Shown here: piece by piece, positions 38,155 through 49,900 of the stretch
Layout of the letters: each line of letters begins with the position of its first letter
Numbering within the stretch: position 1 is the first letter of the stretch
Source of the DNA: Lycium barbarum
Taxonomy: Eukaryota > Streptophyta > Magnoliopsida > Solanales > Solanaceae
Length of the DNA: 64,000 nt
Assembly (NCBI RefSeq): GCF_019175385.1
Contig: NC_083337.1
Span: 165,677,713 to 165,741,712 of the forward strand
Direction of reading: 5' to 3'
Program-made: the position numbers and the translations under genes
The notes under the pieces: generated by a model
Told to the model about the DNA's origin: nothing
What the model saw: the letters and a program-made list of their open reading frames with translations, nothing else
The model's database searches: none

Positions 38155-38403
38155 GGTGATCTTTAATTTTTACCCCTCAAAATGGTGGTCTTTAAACTTT
38201 GCCCTTCAGGCAGAATTTACATGGCACAGACAGAATTTTGCAAAGTTTGCCTTGCAAAATTCTGCATAGCGATTTTTTTTTTTACCTGAGTTGGGGTTCG
38301 AACCCACAATCCCGGGGTGTTAGGCGAGGGGTAAAAATTAAAGATTACCAATTTGAAGGGCAAAAATTAAAGACCACCCCAAATGAAGGGCAATCCGCGC
38401 AAA
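38155..38403. mobile_element. TIR MITE with internal B box (copy 2)
   Basis: Same family as 1474-1807: ATCTTTAATTTTTACCCCTC at the left, AAATGAAGGGCAATCCGCGC at the right, and GGGGTTCGAACCC inside. The left end is truncated. Confidence 0.65.
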
Positions 38404-39004
38404 AAAAAATCTTTTATGTAAGAAATTGTGAAAGATATTTGTGTGAACATTTTCCTTTATCTTCAGAATTTACTTTCTGAATTTTCCGGTGATTATTTGG
38501 TTGTAAAAATTGGTGATGGTGGAAACAATATAAGGTGGAACACTGAGAGGAGTTCTTGTATTTGTTGAGTTGTTAAACATTGAGAGGGGTTGAGCTGGTG
38601 TTTCTCCCTTGGTTTTGTATTTCTCATATGGATAATTAATAAAAGTCTTTAATTCCCAAATTTTGAGTATAAAACTCAATGGCACTTGTAAAATATTCGA
38701 GTGATAATTAAAGTAAATAGAGTAATATTTACGAAGAATTGAAATATTTATAAGTAAAAAAAAAAAGACTTTTGCAATAAGGATACAAAAACACTTTTTA
38801 TTTTTGGTGACATATTTTCGTGTGAAAGCATACTTTCGACAATTTACGTTAACCAATCACTGGATTTTCTAGGAATAACAGCACCACACCTTTAATTAAA
38901 ATATACAACAAGTTATACCATCTTTTGCCAGATTATCGTTTTTTTTTTTTTTTTTGCGTCCCTTTGGAAAAAAATAAGAAGCTCAACTGGCAATTTCTTA
39001 ATTA
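38404..39004. other. No gene recognised
   Basis: A 128-codon minus frame (38470-38856) is the longest unexplained one, but it is composed of AT-rich low-complexity residues with no domain. Confidence 0.45.
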
Positions 39005-40877
39005 CTAGTATTTGTATCCGCGCGATGCGCGTATCATATTTGTTTGAGCACATTAAATCTAATTATTTTAATATTAATTTTGCTTCCTATGTAATTTACA
39101 AAAACTAAAAATATATGAAATCAAACAGTGACACTTACGCGTACCGTACCAGTGTTTTGACAAACCTAATATATAAATGACATATGAATCATACATTCTA
39201 ATCACTGAATCATAATTTATTAATACATATTCACACCTTAGCTAAGTTAATGATACAATAATAAATTAATATGAATTAGTGTAAACATTGGGCATAAATA
39301 TATTTTCACCATAAACAATAACTTATCAACTACGTAATACTGAAATTTCTTTAATTACTTTAAAAAGTTACTAAGCAGCTCATATCTTTTTGTTGAAATA
39401 GACCTTTCTTTTTAATATGTTATAGTAAATAAGGTAAAAAGGAGGATTTATCTTGAATTTCTAACATTACATACTATTTAAAAGTGAATGTAGAAGAAAA
39501 TTCGAATAATACCCATTCATTCAGTTAAGTCTTGATACTGCTAAATCCTTTTGCTTTTTAGGATGGTGTCTAGTATTTGTTATTTCTGATATAGTTTGAA
39601 TAAATTCCTTTTCACTTCCTTGATGTATTACTTAAGCTCATTATAATTTCAACTTATGAAAAAAGCAAAACGACCTAAATCTCACCCTTAACTCAAATTG
39701 ATAAATCAGTCAATGCTTCTAGTAACCACAATTTAATCTCTTTACATGCACATTAAGGAAATTCAGTTTTTGTCCAAATTGATGCTCACATGAAACCAAT
39801 TCAAGCATGTATGACATAAAACTAATCAACAAACTAAACACCTCATCATCAAAATATAATAAGATACAACTGCGAACTTTGATAAATTCACAATCATATA
39901 TATTGGGATTACTATTTATCCAACTCGTTTGGCAGTTCTAAGTTGGACTTAGCCAAAAAAAAAAAAAAAAAAAAAAAAAAGGCAAGAATGAAAAAGTATC
40001 AAGCAATCGAATATAAAGTACAATGTATGTGAAATTAACAAATCATAGTTCATGAATAATATTTCTGTTACTTATTTTGCTTTATAGTTTGTCATTAGAT
40101 TTTAAAAACATTCTCATTACCTATTTTAATATATATAAATTAATATAATTTTTTCTTACTCAGGAAATTTGGTAGATATTGCTATATTGTAATACATATT
40201 TGCTGCAAAAAAGAAAAGAAAAGATATTAATTCTGGTAATAGCTTCATAAGATATATTTCATTTATTTTAGACTTTTATTCTACTATTTAAAATACTTTT
40301 TTTTTTGTTTAAATGGAAATAAATAAAATAAAAAAAGTTTTACATGGTCCTACAATTACGCACATGTAGTTGTGGGCAGTTTTAAATGTGTAAAAAGAGT
40401 TTTAGCTGGTCCTAAAAATATGCACTATTTTCACGCCTAAGTCTAAACCAACAGATACGTTTTAACTAATTTTAAATGTAATTTTTTTTTTATCATATTT
40501 CATATATAGTAAGAACATAAGCATTCTTTTACTGCCAAAAAAAGAAAATTAAGAATATATGAAGAAATTACGACTATTAATTGTGATATCAAGAATAATC
40601 CATAGAAGGACATGATTTTTAGTCTTAAAGCTTAAGTCTCTTCTTACAAATGACATGGCTCTGACAAAGTGAAATCTCTCAGGATCTGCTAAACTATAAA
40701 ACATGTTAATATATTGACCTTAATTTCTTAGGCCGGTTAAAATACTGCGATTTTCAAAGCACGTCTCATAAAAGATTGACTCATCGTTAAAGAATATCCG
40801 TCGAAAGTCTGTCTAAAATGTTCTAACTTCTTTATAGGAAATTCATATTTACTAATGTACATGTGTGTATATACATA

Positions 40878-41640
40878 GGGTTTTCTTAACCTACAATACG
40901 AAGGTTTTGGGTTAGCAAGGTACCAATTTTTTGATTCACTAAAATACCCTTGAAAGCACATTGCTATCTCTTTATTAATGAGGGCATTTTTGTCTTTCCA
41001 TAAGAAAATCTAATAGAATACTACCAAATAAGTCCAAACATCTGGGTCTCTATACTTTTCTTTTTTCACGTTTCCGGAAAGTCATCGGAAAGTTGCACCG
41101 GCCTATTTCTCCCGAATCTCTCTACTCCATTTCTATCTCAGGCGAATTGTTCCTCCACCATCTTTGTCAAAAGATTTCATGTGTTCTACATGCAGTGAGA
41201 TGGCGGAAATCACACTCATTTCTCGTTTTTGCATCAATCTTCTCAAACTTCTTTTTTCACAGATTCTTTTAGTTTTTTCATAGATTTTGATTTCCTTTTA
41301 ATCTTTGTTGTTGTAATATAATCAATATGATGTTTCTGATTCACTTTAATTAATACATAAAGTTGGGTTGTTTTATATTGACGCCCTCATTCATACTCAA
41401 ACTATAAGTTTTGAAAAAAAGGAGAGGGGTTCTTTTTTTCCGCTGGAAGAAGAGAGTAATGGAACAACCGGAGGACTTTGTTTTCTATGCTGAAACAGAC
41501 GAAGAGGACATGAGATTGGGGCTTTTTTTATTTGAAAATTTATCCCCTCAATAAATGAAAACGTTATATGCTTCCAAGCGTATTTAGTGAATCAAAAAGT
41601 GACTATCTTGTTAACCTACGACATGAAGTTAGCAAAACCC
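40878..41640. mobile_element. TIR element inside Helitron A
   Basis: Ends GGGTTTTCTTAACC and (inverted) GGGTTTTGCTAACTTC, with about 75 bp of further matching sequence including TTTTTGATTCACTAAA on both sides. The interior holds a less AT-rich piece with a short open frame MEQPEDFVFYAETDEEDM at 41460, possibly captured coding DNA. No clear TSD. Confidence 0.65.
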
Positions 41641-42281
41641 TTTTTATATAATATGGGTGGGAAAAAATGAATATTAAGATGAAATTTACCGTGAGCAAAT
41701 TGGTACTCTGCTGTTCTTGTTTCATTTTCCCATGTCTTCCAATAACTCATCTGAAATTAATAAAACGCAACCTAAAAATGGGTCAAAATGCAAGAAGCAA
41801 ATAAAAATAAAGAAGATTGAGAGATTTTCTATGTATTTATTAAGGAAAAATATGAAGTAATTTTTTTTTTTTTTTGATAGAAATACCTTAACTCTTCCCA
41901 AGCTAATGTGGTAACACAACAGTAGAATATGTGAAATATAGCCAGCCCAAAACTAAAAATATATATTGATGAACACCATCACAAATGCCACTTTCCCCTG
42001 CAAACAATCTAACAAAATAAACTCCCTCTTGGTTTAAATAATAAAAAATCTAACTTATATTCATTTAAACAACAATGATATTTTCCACGATACGTGAAAC
42101 AACTTGTTATTAAAACTTAGATTTTTTGATGATCAGATATCCGCACACTTGGATCTCTTAGTCTTTTTGTTTGATTCTTCCTTTTGCTCTGTAATTGAGT
42201 GTACAACAAAATTGAATGAAAATTACTGAGAGATGAGAAAGAGAAAGAAGAAGTGTCGAGAGAAGCACAAGTAATATTGAT

Positions 42282-42985
42282 GAGAAAAGGACCAAAATCA
42301 TCCATAATGTTTGAGTTTGGATCAAAATCATACATATTCTTTCACATGGTGCACTAATAGTACATTATGTTTGCATAAGTGGTGCACTTTTAGTCACAAT
42401 CCCAAATAAATTTAACGGAAAAGAACAAAAATGCCCCTGAACTTTTAGAAAAGGTATAAAAATACCCTTTATTCATCTATTTTGCTAAAACTACCCCTCA
42501 ATTCAACTTTTTGAGAATTTATTCCCCTTGACTAACGGACAACACTAATTTTTTTTAAAAAAAATAAAAATAAATTGCACATGACATTTTATTACTGAAA
42601 AATTGATTTATTCTTTTAAAAAGAAATCTGAAACCTTGGAATTTTTTTAAATTTGGAAAACCTTTTTTTAACGAGTAAAACCTTGACTAACGGACAACAC
42701 TAATTTTTTTTCTTTTCAAAATGTGAAAAATTGGATTTTTATAAAAATCTGAAAAAATTAATTTTTTTATGGAAAAACTGTGTTTAAAAAAAAAAACAGA
42801 AAACTATCTTTTTTTAAATCTAGAAGAAAATTATGGAGTATTAGTTTTTCACATTTTACTTAAAAAAACAATCAGTTTTTCAGATTTAAAAATTGAATTT
42901 TCTAAAAAAAAAATGGGGTTTCCACCCTTAAATTTTTTTTTCCAAACTTAAAAAAATTCCACATGTTTTAATGAAAATCCAATTC

Positions 42986-43044
<59 letters not shown>

Positions 43045-43481
43045 GCTTACTACACGTTTTTTTTAAAGAAATGGATGTTGAAAAATTATTTTTCCTTATT
43101 CTACAAATAACGATTTTTCAGATTTCTTTTTAAAAGAATAAATTAATTTTTCAGTAATAAAATGTCATGTGCAATTTAATTTATTTTTTTTAAAAAAAAA
43201 ATTAGTGTTGTCCGTTAGTCAAGGGGAATAGAGAAAGCCTCAAAATTTTCTAAAAGTTGAATTGAGGGGTAGTTTTAGCAAAATAGATGAATAAAGGGTA
43301 TTTTTATACCTTTTCTAAAAGTTCAGGGGCATTTTTGTTCTTTTCCGTTAAATTTATTTGGGATTGTGACTAAAAGTGCACCACTTATGCAAACATAATG
43401 TACTATTAGTGCACCATGTGAAAGAATATGTATGATTTTGATCCAAACCCAAACATTATGGATGATTTTGGTCCTTTTCTC
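42282..43481. mobile_element. Long-TIR MULE (1200 bp, TSD TAATATTGAT)
   Basis: Terminal GAGAAAAGGACC at both ends, with arms of roughly 350 bp (about 42282-42633 inverted at 43118-43481). It is flanked by the 10-bp direct repeat TAATATTGAT at 42272-42281 and 43482-43491. The core is A/T-rich with a (TA)n run (42991-43039). There is no transposase. Confidence 0.9.
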
Positions 43482-43724
43482 TAATATTGATCCTAAAAAT
43501 GTCAGAGTAGTTGGTGGTTTATCTAAGTATGGTTCCATAAAATAGGACACATTTGAATTAGCAGTTTTTTTTTTCTTCCGTTTTGTATTAGTTTAATTGC
43601 ACTTTTTTTTTTTTTTTTTTGTACTTCTAAATTGGAGTTTTGTTGTATTTATAATTTGAATTTTTGCGGTGATTACACTTGGCAGCCTAACAGCCTTTTG
43701 TCTCTCCTATTGTATATATATAGA

Positions 43725-46553
43725 CTAGTGAATTTGTCCGCGCTTCGCGCGGTCTTATGAAATACCATACAATTTATATATAATAATAATAAATAAATAA
43801 AAACTATTGAGATAGAAGAGATAATCTTTTTCATGTATATGCATGCAAAATATGATTCAATATATAGATTAAATCACAAAAAAATTATCAGAATTAGAGC
43901 TTAGAAATGTGAGTCTATTATCACAATGACAAAGAAATAATACCCTATAATATATATGTATACACATCACTCAAAAATTAAGTATCTTGATATCTTGGAA
44001 TTGTTTTTAAGCAATATCTTTTAAAATAAACAAATTTTCAACTAAATATGTGTTCCCCTTGAATTACTGAGCAGTGTTCCATTAAACTTCTTCTCGAGGA
44101 AAAGATGATGTTGATGAGTATATATGCGTCAAACTTTTCTCTTACTTTTGTCATACCAGCTTCTCTCCATTTATGGTCCAAAAATCTATTGGTTTCACCA
44201 ACATGAAATAAATCAATATTTGTTTAATTATAATTTCAAAAACTTAAATTATCATCGTAATAAAATTTTAAGAAAATAGACTCCAGAGAACAGAGAAGGA
44301 AAAGTGTCAACACCTTTATATACTTATCCTACATAAAAATTTATGTTGTTTAGTTTCAACAAATTATTAATTCCCTTATACTATATCTCAATGACAATTT
44401 TGCTTAAATTTATCCACATTATTTATATTACTCCACGCCTATCAACACCTGCAAATTAAAGAAAATAGAGAGATCAATGAGAGCAAATTATCATGAACAA
44501 TGGTAGTTAATGAGTTCTAAAAATATTTTAGATGATTGATAAAAAAAAGGAAAAAGCTAAACGTTACATAACTATGTTGAGCATTTAACCAGGAGGAGTA
44601 ATCTTAACGTGGAAGAGGTAAAGAATTTCCACCTTCCTTTTATTAACATGGAATATGTAACGGATGGAAAGAGAAAAGTATCAAGATAATAAATAGATAT
44701 GTGACGTTTTAGAATAAAGTGAGTAAAAAAAAATACAAAAAGAAGTAAAAAAAAAAAAGTTAAATAAATTTCTTGGCTAAAAAAAGGCGCAGAGTAGCTT
44801 TAATTTTTTGTTATCACAATCCATACTTCACAAAAATACTAACAAAAGCTGAGAAACAAATTGATACTATTGGAATTTTGTGAGATAAACGAATGAATCT
44901 TGTTTTGAAATAAAAAGCACAAAAAGTACTAAACATTGTTACCTATCTCCTCTAGAAACTTCAATGACGTTGGCCCTCAACTTCTGCTTAAAATAAACGA
45001 AATATAGAGAAAGTTTACTAATTATCATAACAAGTCAACATTCAAAATCATAAAATGCCAATTAATAAAATAGACTTTAAAGAAGAGAAGGAAGAGATTC
45101 TTGTGGAAAAAAAATAAAGAAGATAAGGAACTAATTTGGCTTAATCTTAAAATCAAAATAAAAATAATTACCTACCATCTAATCTACAATTTTATTTTCT
45201 TTTTTCCCTGGCCAAGATGATTCAATGTACACAATAAGAAACCACATAACCAATCCAAACGACCGATTCATGTTGATCACCAAGATATTTTTTTTTTCCC
45301 CCGAAATCTCCAAGATATCATCTTTAACCAAAATCTGATTAGTAAGCATTTTAACTAATCAGAGAAAATTACAAGTAGCTTATTTATTATTATAGATTTA
45401 GGGAGCCACAGAAGATGCCTCAATAAATCTAAATAATTAGCACAATACTAAGTAATGTAATAGATCTAAGAATCAATTGATTTACAGTAAATTATTGACT
45501 GTCATATCTTTGAAAATTTCAAAACAATACCTGGAGTTTTTCCTGAAGCATTAACAGTTTGAAAATTTTACTTGGATGATAATATTTGCGGGATCCGTGC
45601 TGAACAATACGATGACTTTAATTCATACAAGAAAATTTATCAATAGAACTATCTAGTAAGGATATTTTAAAAGTACCTGATGGAATGTAACGTCATGAGG
45701 TTGTCACCAAGGTTAGTTGTGAAAGCTGTTGGCGCCTTTTTTTTTTTCTTCTTTTTTTCCTTTTGTTATTTCTGTATCACGACTAATGAAGATATCTCGA
45801 GTGCATAGTTGGAGAGAAGAAGAGGAAAAATTGGAAGAGATGAAATTACAATATAAAGGAAACTAAAAAAAAATAAAAGAATGCCACAAAACAATACGTG
45901 GTCAAAAATTAAGAAATATCAAGAAATGAAATCTACATTGTAAATATGGGAGGAAATAATTAAGGTTAAGTATGGTATTTTTGCAAAATTCATTTGCCAA
46001 ATCTTGATGTGATTGTGATAGCTGCCCTCCCACCTTGTGCAAAGCTTTCTTCGATTGAATGATCCACCAATGTTCTTAAAGTAAGCTTCTCTTCTTGAAA
46101 TACTGGAGTTGTGCTGCCATAGATTAGTTTGTGAACATTTGTTTGTGTCTTAGCTTGTAAGATTTTATTGAGTGCAAGAATTTCCAGTAGTGCAACATTA
46201 ATACCTATTAATAACAATTAATTATAGGGAACGGAAAGAGATTTCACGTCATGCAGTTTTTGGCACAAGAAAATTAATTATATTAAGATGAATTTTCTGG
46301 CACAAGAATTTCACGTCATGCAACATCAACACATATTAATGAAGAGGACAACTATAGTAGGAGGTGAAAAGTTGATTAATTATATTGAATTTAAAGATTT
46401 TTTAGATTGTTAAAATAAAATATGAATAGATAAATGAAGGGAAAATGTCAAAAAAAAGAAGAAAAAAGATAAATGGATTTTTAGGTCATAGAGAGATGCA
46501 GCATCACATTGTCTATGCTTAACTTTATATTATATATTATATATAAATATAGA
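43725..46553 (-). mobile_element. Helitron-like element B (minus strand), abutting element A
   Basis: Its 3' end on the minus strand is hairpin CCGCGCGAAGCGCGG (43738-43752), then ACAAATTCACTAG ending at 43725. This is followed with no gap by the TC start of element A. The proposed 5' end TCTATATTTATATA at 46553 follows a host A; this end is less certain. It carries an invertase exon piece (45990-46217). Confidence 0.62.
45990..46217 (-). pseudogene. Captured C-terminal exon fragment of an acid invertase (GH32)
   Basis: The minus frame contains [20 protein letters not shown] followed by [20 protein letters not shown]. Plant vacuolar and cell-wall invertases carry a C-terminal segment of the form [18 protein letters not shown], so this is a beta-sandwich exon of GH32 with changes (V to E, an extra AI). 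The catalytic N-terminal blade domain is absent, and a stop follows FGK. It lies inside Helitron B in the same orientation, consistent with gene-fragment capture. It is not a functional enzyme by itself. Confidence 0.82.
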
Positions 46554-46880
46554 TGTAGATTATTTTTTTTTCTTTCCCAGAACTAGTTTTTTCTTGTTCA
46601 AATTTACTCAGACCTGCAATAGACCATAGAAATCAGCGTTCATTTTCCTTCAAAAAAGTCAGCGTGTATTAGAATTTTATGCGAGTGCCTTTTATCTTTA
46701 TCCCAATGAAAAGTAAGAGTAAAAAAAAGTGCGAAAAATGCTCGATGCCCACGGAATTCATTCCCCATGGCAGTTACCTTTGCCCACTCTTAACGAAATC
46801 ACGCAAATTAAACTAAAGTCCCACTAATAGGCGCGGTAGAGAGAATCCCTTTTCTCAGAGAGCAGATCTAACAAATATAG

Positions 46881-46905
46881 ATCTTCTCTCTGTCTCTTCT
46901 TAAAA
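46881..46905 (+). promoter_or_regulatory. CT-rich leader (Y-patch-like) of VHA-a1
   Basis: A pyrimidine-rich run directly before the VHA-a1 ATG, typical of plant core promoters and leaders of constitutively expressed genes. I see no convincing TATA box between the end of the upstream Helitron (about 46553) and the ATG. Confidence 0.4.
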
Positions 46906-49900
46906 ATGGAGTACATAGATAATATGCCGTCCATGGATCTGATGCGCTCTGAGAAGATGACTTTCGTTCAACTTATTATTCCTGCTGAGTCTGCTCATCG
47001 CGCTGTTACTTATCTTGGCCAACTCGGACTTCTTCAATTCCGTGATGTACTCATTTCTCTCTATCTGAATTTCATTTTTTTTTTGATATTCGTGATTGTG
47101 TGATTTTTGAGATGTCAATATATGTACGTGATTAATTCGTCTGATTTTGACTCGAATAGATTATTAGGCTTCGAGAGTGATTTCGGTTATGGTAGATGCA
47201 ATGTAACAGGAGAGTGTTGTTTTTCTACTAAGTAACATTAATTCACGACTGATATTGTGGCTGTATGAATTTGAGATGTCACTATTTTGTTACCTGATTA
47301 ATTGGCTTCGTTTTGACTTGAATACTTAAAGGCGCCTAGATTAGAAGGAAAGTCCCACATCGACAAAATACAAGAGAGAGATGCTGGGTATATAAGTAAG
47401 CATGGCTTACTTCCTAGTGACGCGTTTTAATGCCGCATGGGTGTAGGCCCAAAGCGAACAATATCACTAGTCGGCTGGGCTGTTACGGGCTTCGAGAGTG
47501 ATTTCGGTTATGGTAGATGCTTGTAACTGGAAATTGTTGTCTTTAACTAAGTAACGATTCTCTAGTTTTATTTTCGAAGTTTGATTGTTGATTCGTGATT
47601 GTATATTGTGGTTGAATGATTTTGAGATGTCACGGTAGTTACGTGATCAATTGGCGTGATTTTGACTCGAAAACTTAGGCTTCCAGAGTGATTTCAGTTA
47701 TGGTAGATGGCAATGTAACAGGAAAGTGTTGCTTTTTAACTAAGTAACGATTCTCTAGTTTTATTAGTCTATCTTGTGAAGGATTTCGAAGTTTGATTGT
47801 TGATTGACGATTGATGTTGTGGATGTATGAATTTGAGATGCCACTATATGTACGTGATTTTGACTCGAAAACTTAGGGTTCGAGAGTGATTTCGGTTATG
47901 TAGAATGCAATGTAACAGGAAGTGTTTTTTTTTGACTAAGAAATGGTTCTCTAGTTAATTAGTCTATGTGGTGAAGGACATAGTAAGTGCTTGTTCTTCA
48001 AGTGCCAAAGAGTACCTATTTGAGGGGACCTTAATTTCATTCTCTTAATATTGTTGTTCTAATAATCCAATGTACTATTTGTGCAAATTGAGGTGAGGTT
48101 TCAAAGGCATCAATTTACCGCGCTGATTCTTTCTTTTGGGTTGGGGTAAGGCCGGAATTAACTAGCATGTTGCAGTCAATTTTTTCATGATTATAAATTG
48201 TTGTCACTTTCAATAATTTGAATGTTACTGATAACTAGTTTTCTTTCCATCAAGGGGTGTGGAAAACTTTTAAGTGTTATTATCTTTTTTTTGTTACCAT
48301 CTCAAAAACAAGTTGTTTTTATCTTTTTATGATCATGCCATCCTGACTTTTATCTCCATTTAACCTGCTTTATTTTCATTATTCAGCAAATATACTGACT
48401 ACCTAGCTTCTTTTGCGCAGCTAAATGCCGAAAAGAGTCCTTTTCAGAGAACATTTGTAAACCAGGTACTTAGAATTTCTGTGAATACAGCACATTCATC
48501 TTCAAAATTCTACATGTTTGTTACTGAAGTGGAACTTTCACTGTAATTAGCTTAGACTTTTGACAAATTTTAATGTGCTTGTATTGTTGACAAACCATTA
48601 TCGTTGCTAACTTTTGCTGGAAATGTGCTCTCTGATAGCAAATGAAAGCTAGTTGCTCTAGAAATTAGGTTGCTCTGGTGCAAGAGCATTTTACTTCCAA
48701 GTTCCAACCAAGAGGTTGGAATCTAATTTTCACCAAGGGCGTCAATTGGGAAAATGACCACTGCTGACTCCTAAGTTTTGGGTGGGTTACCATATCAAGA
48801 AGAAAGAGAAAACGAAAGGCCGAAAGCTAGTTGCCGTAGTCAAGATAAGATTATGTATAGGATTGTTATTGGAACTCTTAGGACTAAATAGTTACTAACA
48901 AGCTCCTGCTGTGTTTTCACCATCAGATTGGTCTTGATTTTTTAATAAATGGCCCGCCATTCTTTGTAAATAAGATAGATGTGCACATTTGGTGATATCT
49001 TCAATCATACCTTAAAGTAAATGCCAAATGTGTGAAACTTCTGATCTGCTGAAACTTCTTTGAAATGGAGTAGAGAGCAGGACTTTCTATGTGTTCTCAT
49101 CTTTTAAGTTGGACTAATATCTGTACTTAAATATAAAGTTTCAACACACTAAGTGGTCCTTAAGGTCTTAAAACATATTTTCGTGCATGTTCCTGCTGCT
49201 TATTTCAATACCCGATGGCTAAATATGAAGCTTACAACATAAGATGATTTCGGTTATTGTCTTGACCTCTTTGATATAATCCAATTCACTCTTCTATTTT
49301 AAGCCTATTATTATATTATTGTTGATAATTTAAAGTAAATTTCATTAAAAGAGTAGCAAGAAGGTACTGCAAAATACAATCACAAAAGCAACAGTTCAAA
49401 GAATTGCGACATGTTTTCAATCATGCTGTTCCTACACCAAATATACCAATTTTGCAGACATCTATTTTTAATAACAGAAATATGGCTCCTGTGGCCTTCA
49501 AAGCATCGCTTATTCCTCCCTAACCAGATCGTCCATATGATGTAATATAGGGATGGTATTTCAGATATTTGTTTCAGTCTTCTTCTTACTCTCTGACTTG
49601 CCACCACCCCAACAGACTTCTAATACTCTGGGTATCACCCATAGCACACCACAGATATACAGAAAGGGATCTTAAACCTGTCTTGTTTGCCTGTAATGTG
49701 AAAAAGATGACTGGAAGAGTCTTGAGCTTCTTCACAAAAAATGCATCTGCTACATAGAGCTATTCCTCCTCTAGACGGAATCCTGGGTTAAGCAAGCATC
49801 CAAAGCAGAAACCTATCCAAAGCAAGCAACTAATGATGGTGCTTAAAACCATGAATTCCCTATGACCTGCTTGTTTCTGCAGAAGGCTATAGCAGCTTTT

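Larger units (their letters stand above)
39005..43724 (-). mobile_element. Helitron-like element A (minus strand)
   Basis: On the minus strand the 5' end at 43724 reads TCTATATATATACAATAGGA. The 3' end at 39005 reads hairpin CGCGCATCGCGCG, then GATACAAATACTAG, with a T outside. These ends match Helitron 2. It carries no Rep/helicase. Inside are a 763-bp TIR element (40878-41640) and a 1.2-kb MULE (42282-43481). Confidence 0.7.

Noticed and set aside
38290..38330. Possible tRNA gene because of a GGGTTCGAACCC box
   Set aside because: No acceptor stem, D arm or anticodon arm can be formed around it; it is part of a repeated TIR element.
38470..38856. 128-codon minus frame
   Set aside because: Low-complexity Lys/Asn/Ile/Phe composition as expected from AT-rich DNA; no motif or splice support.
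47389..47487. Possible U6 or other snRNA downstream of the USE/TATA pair
   Set aside because: Sequence after the expected start does not match U1, U2, U3, U4, U5 or U6 as I know them, and a TTTT occurs almost at once.
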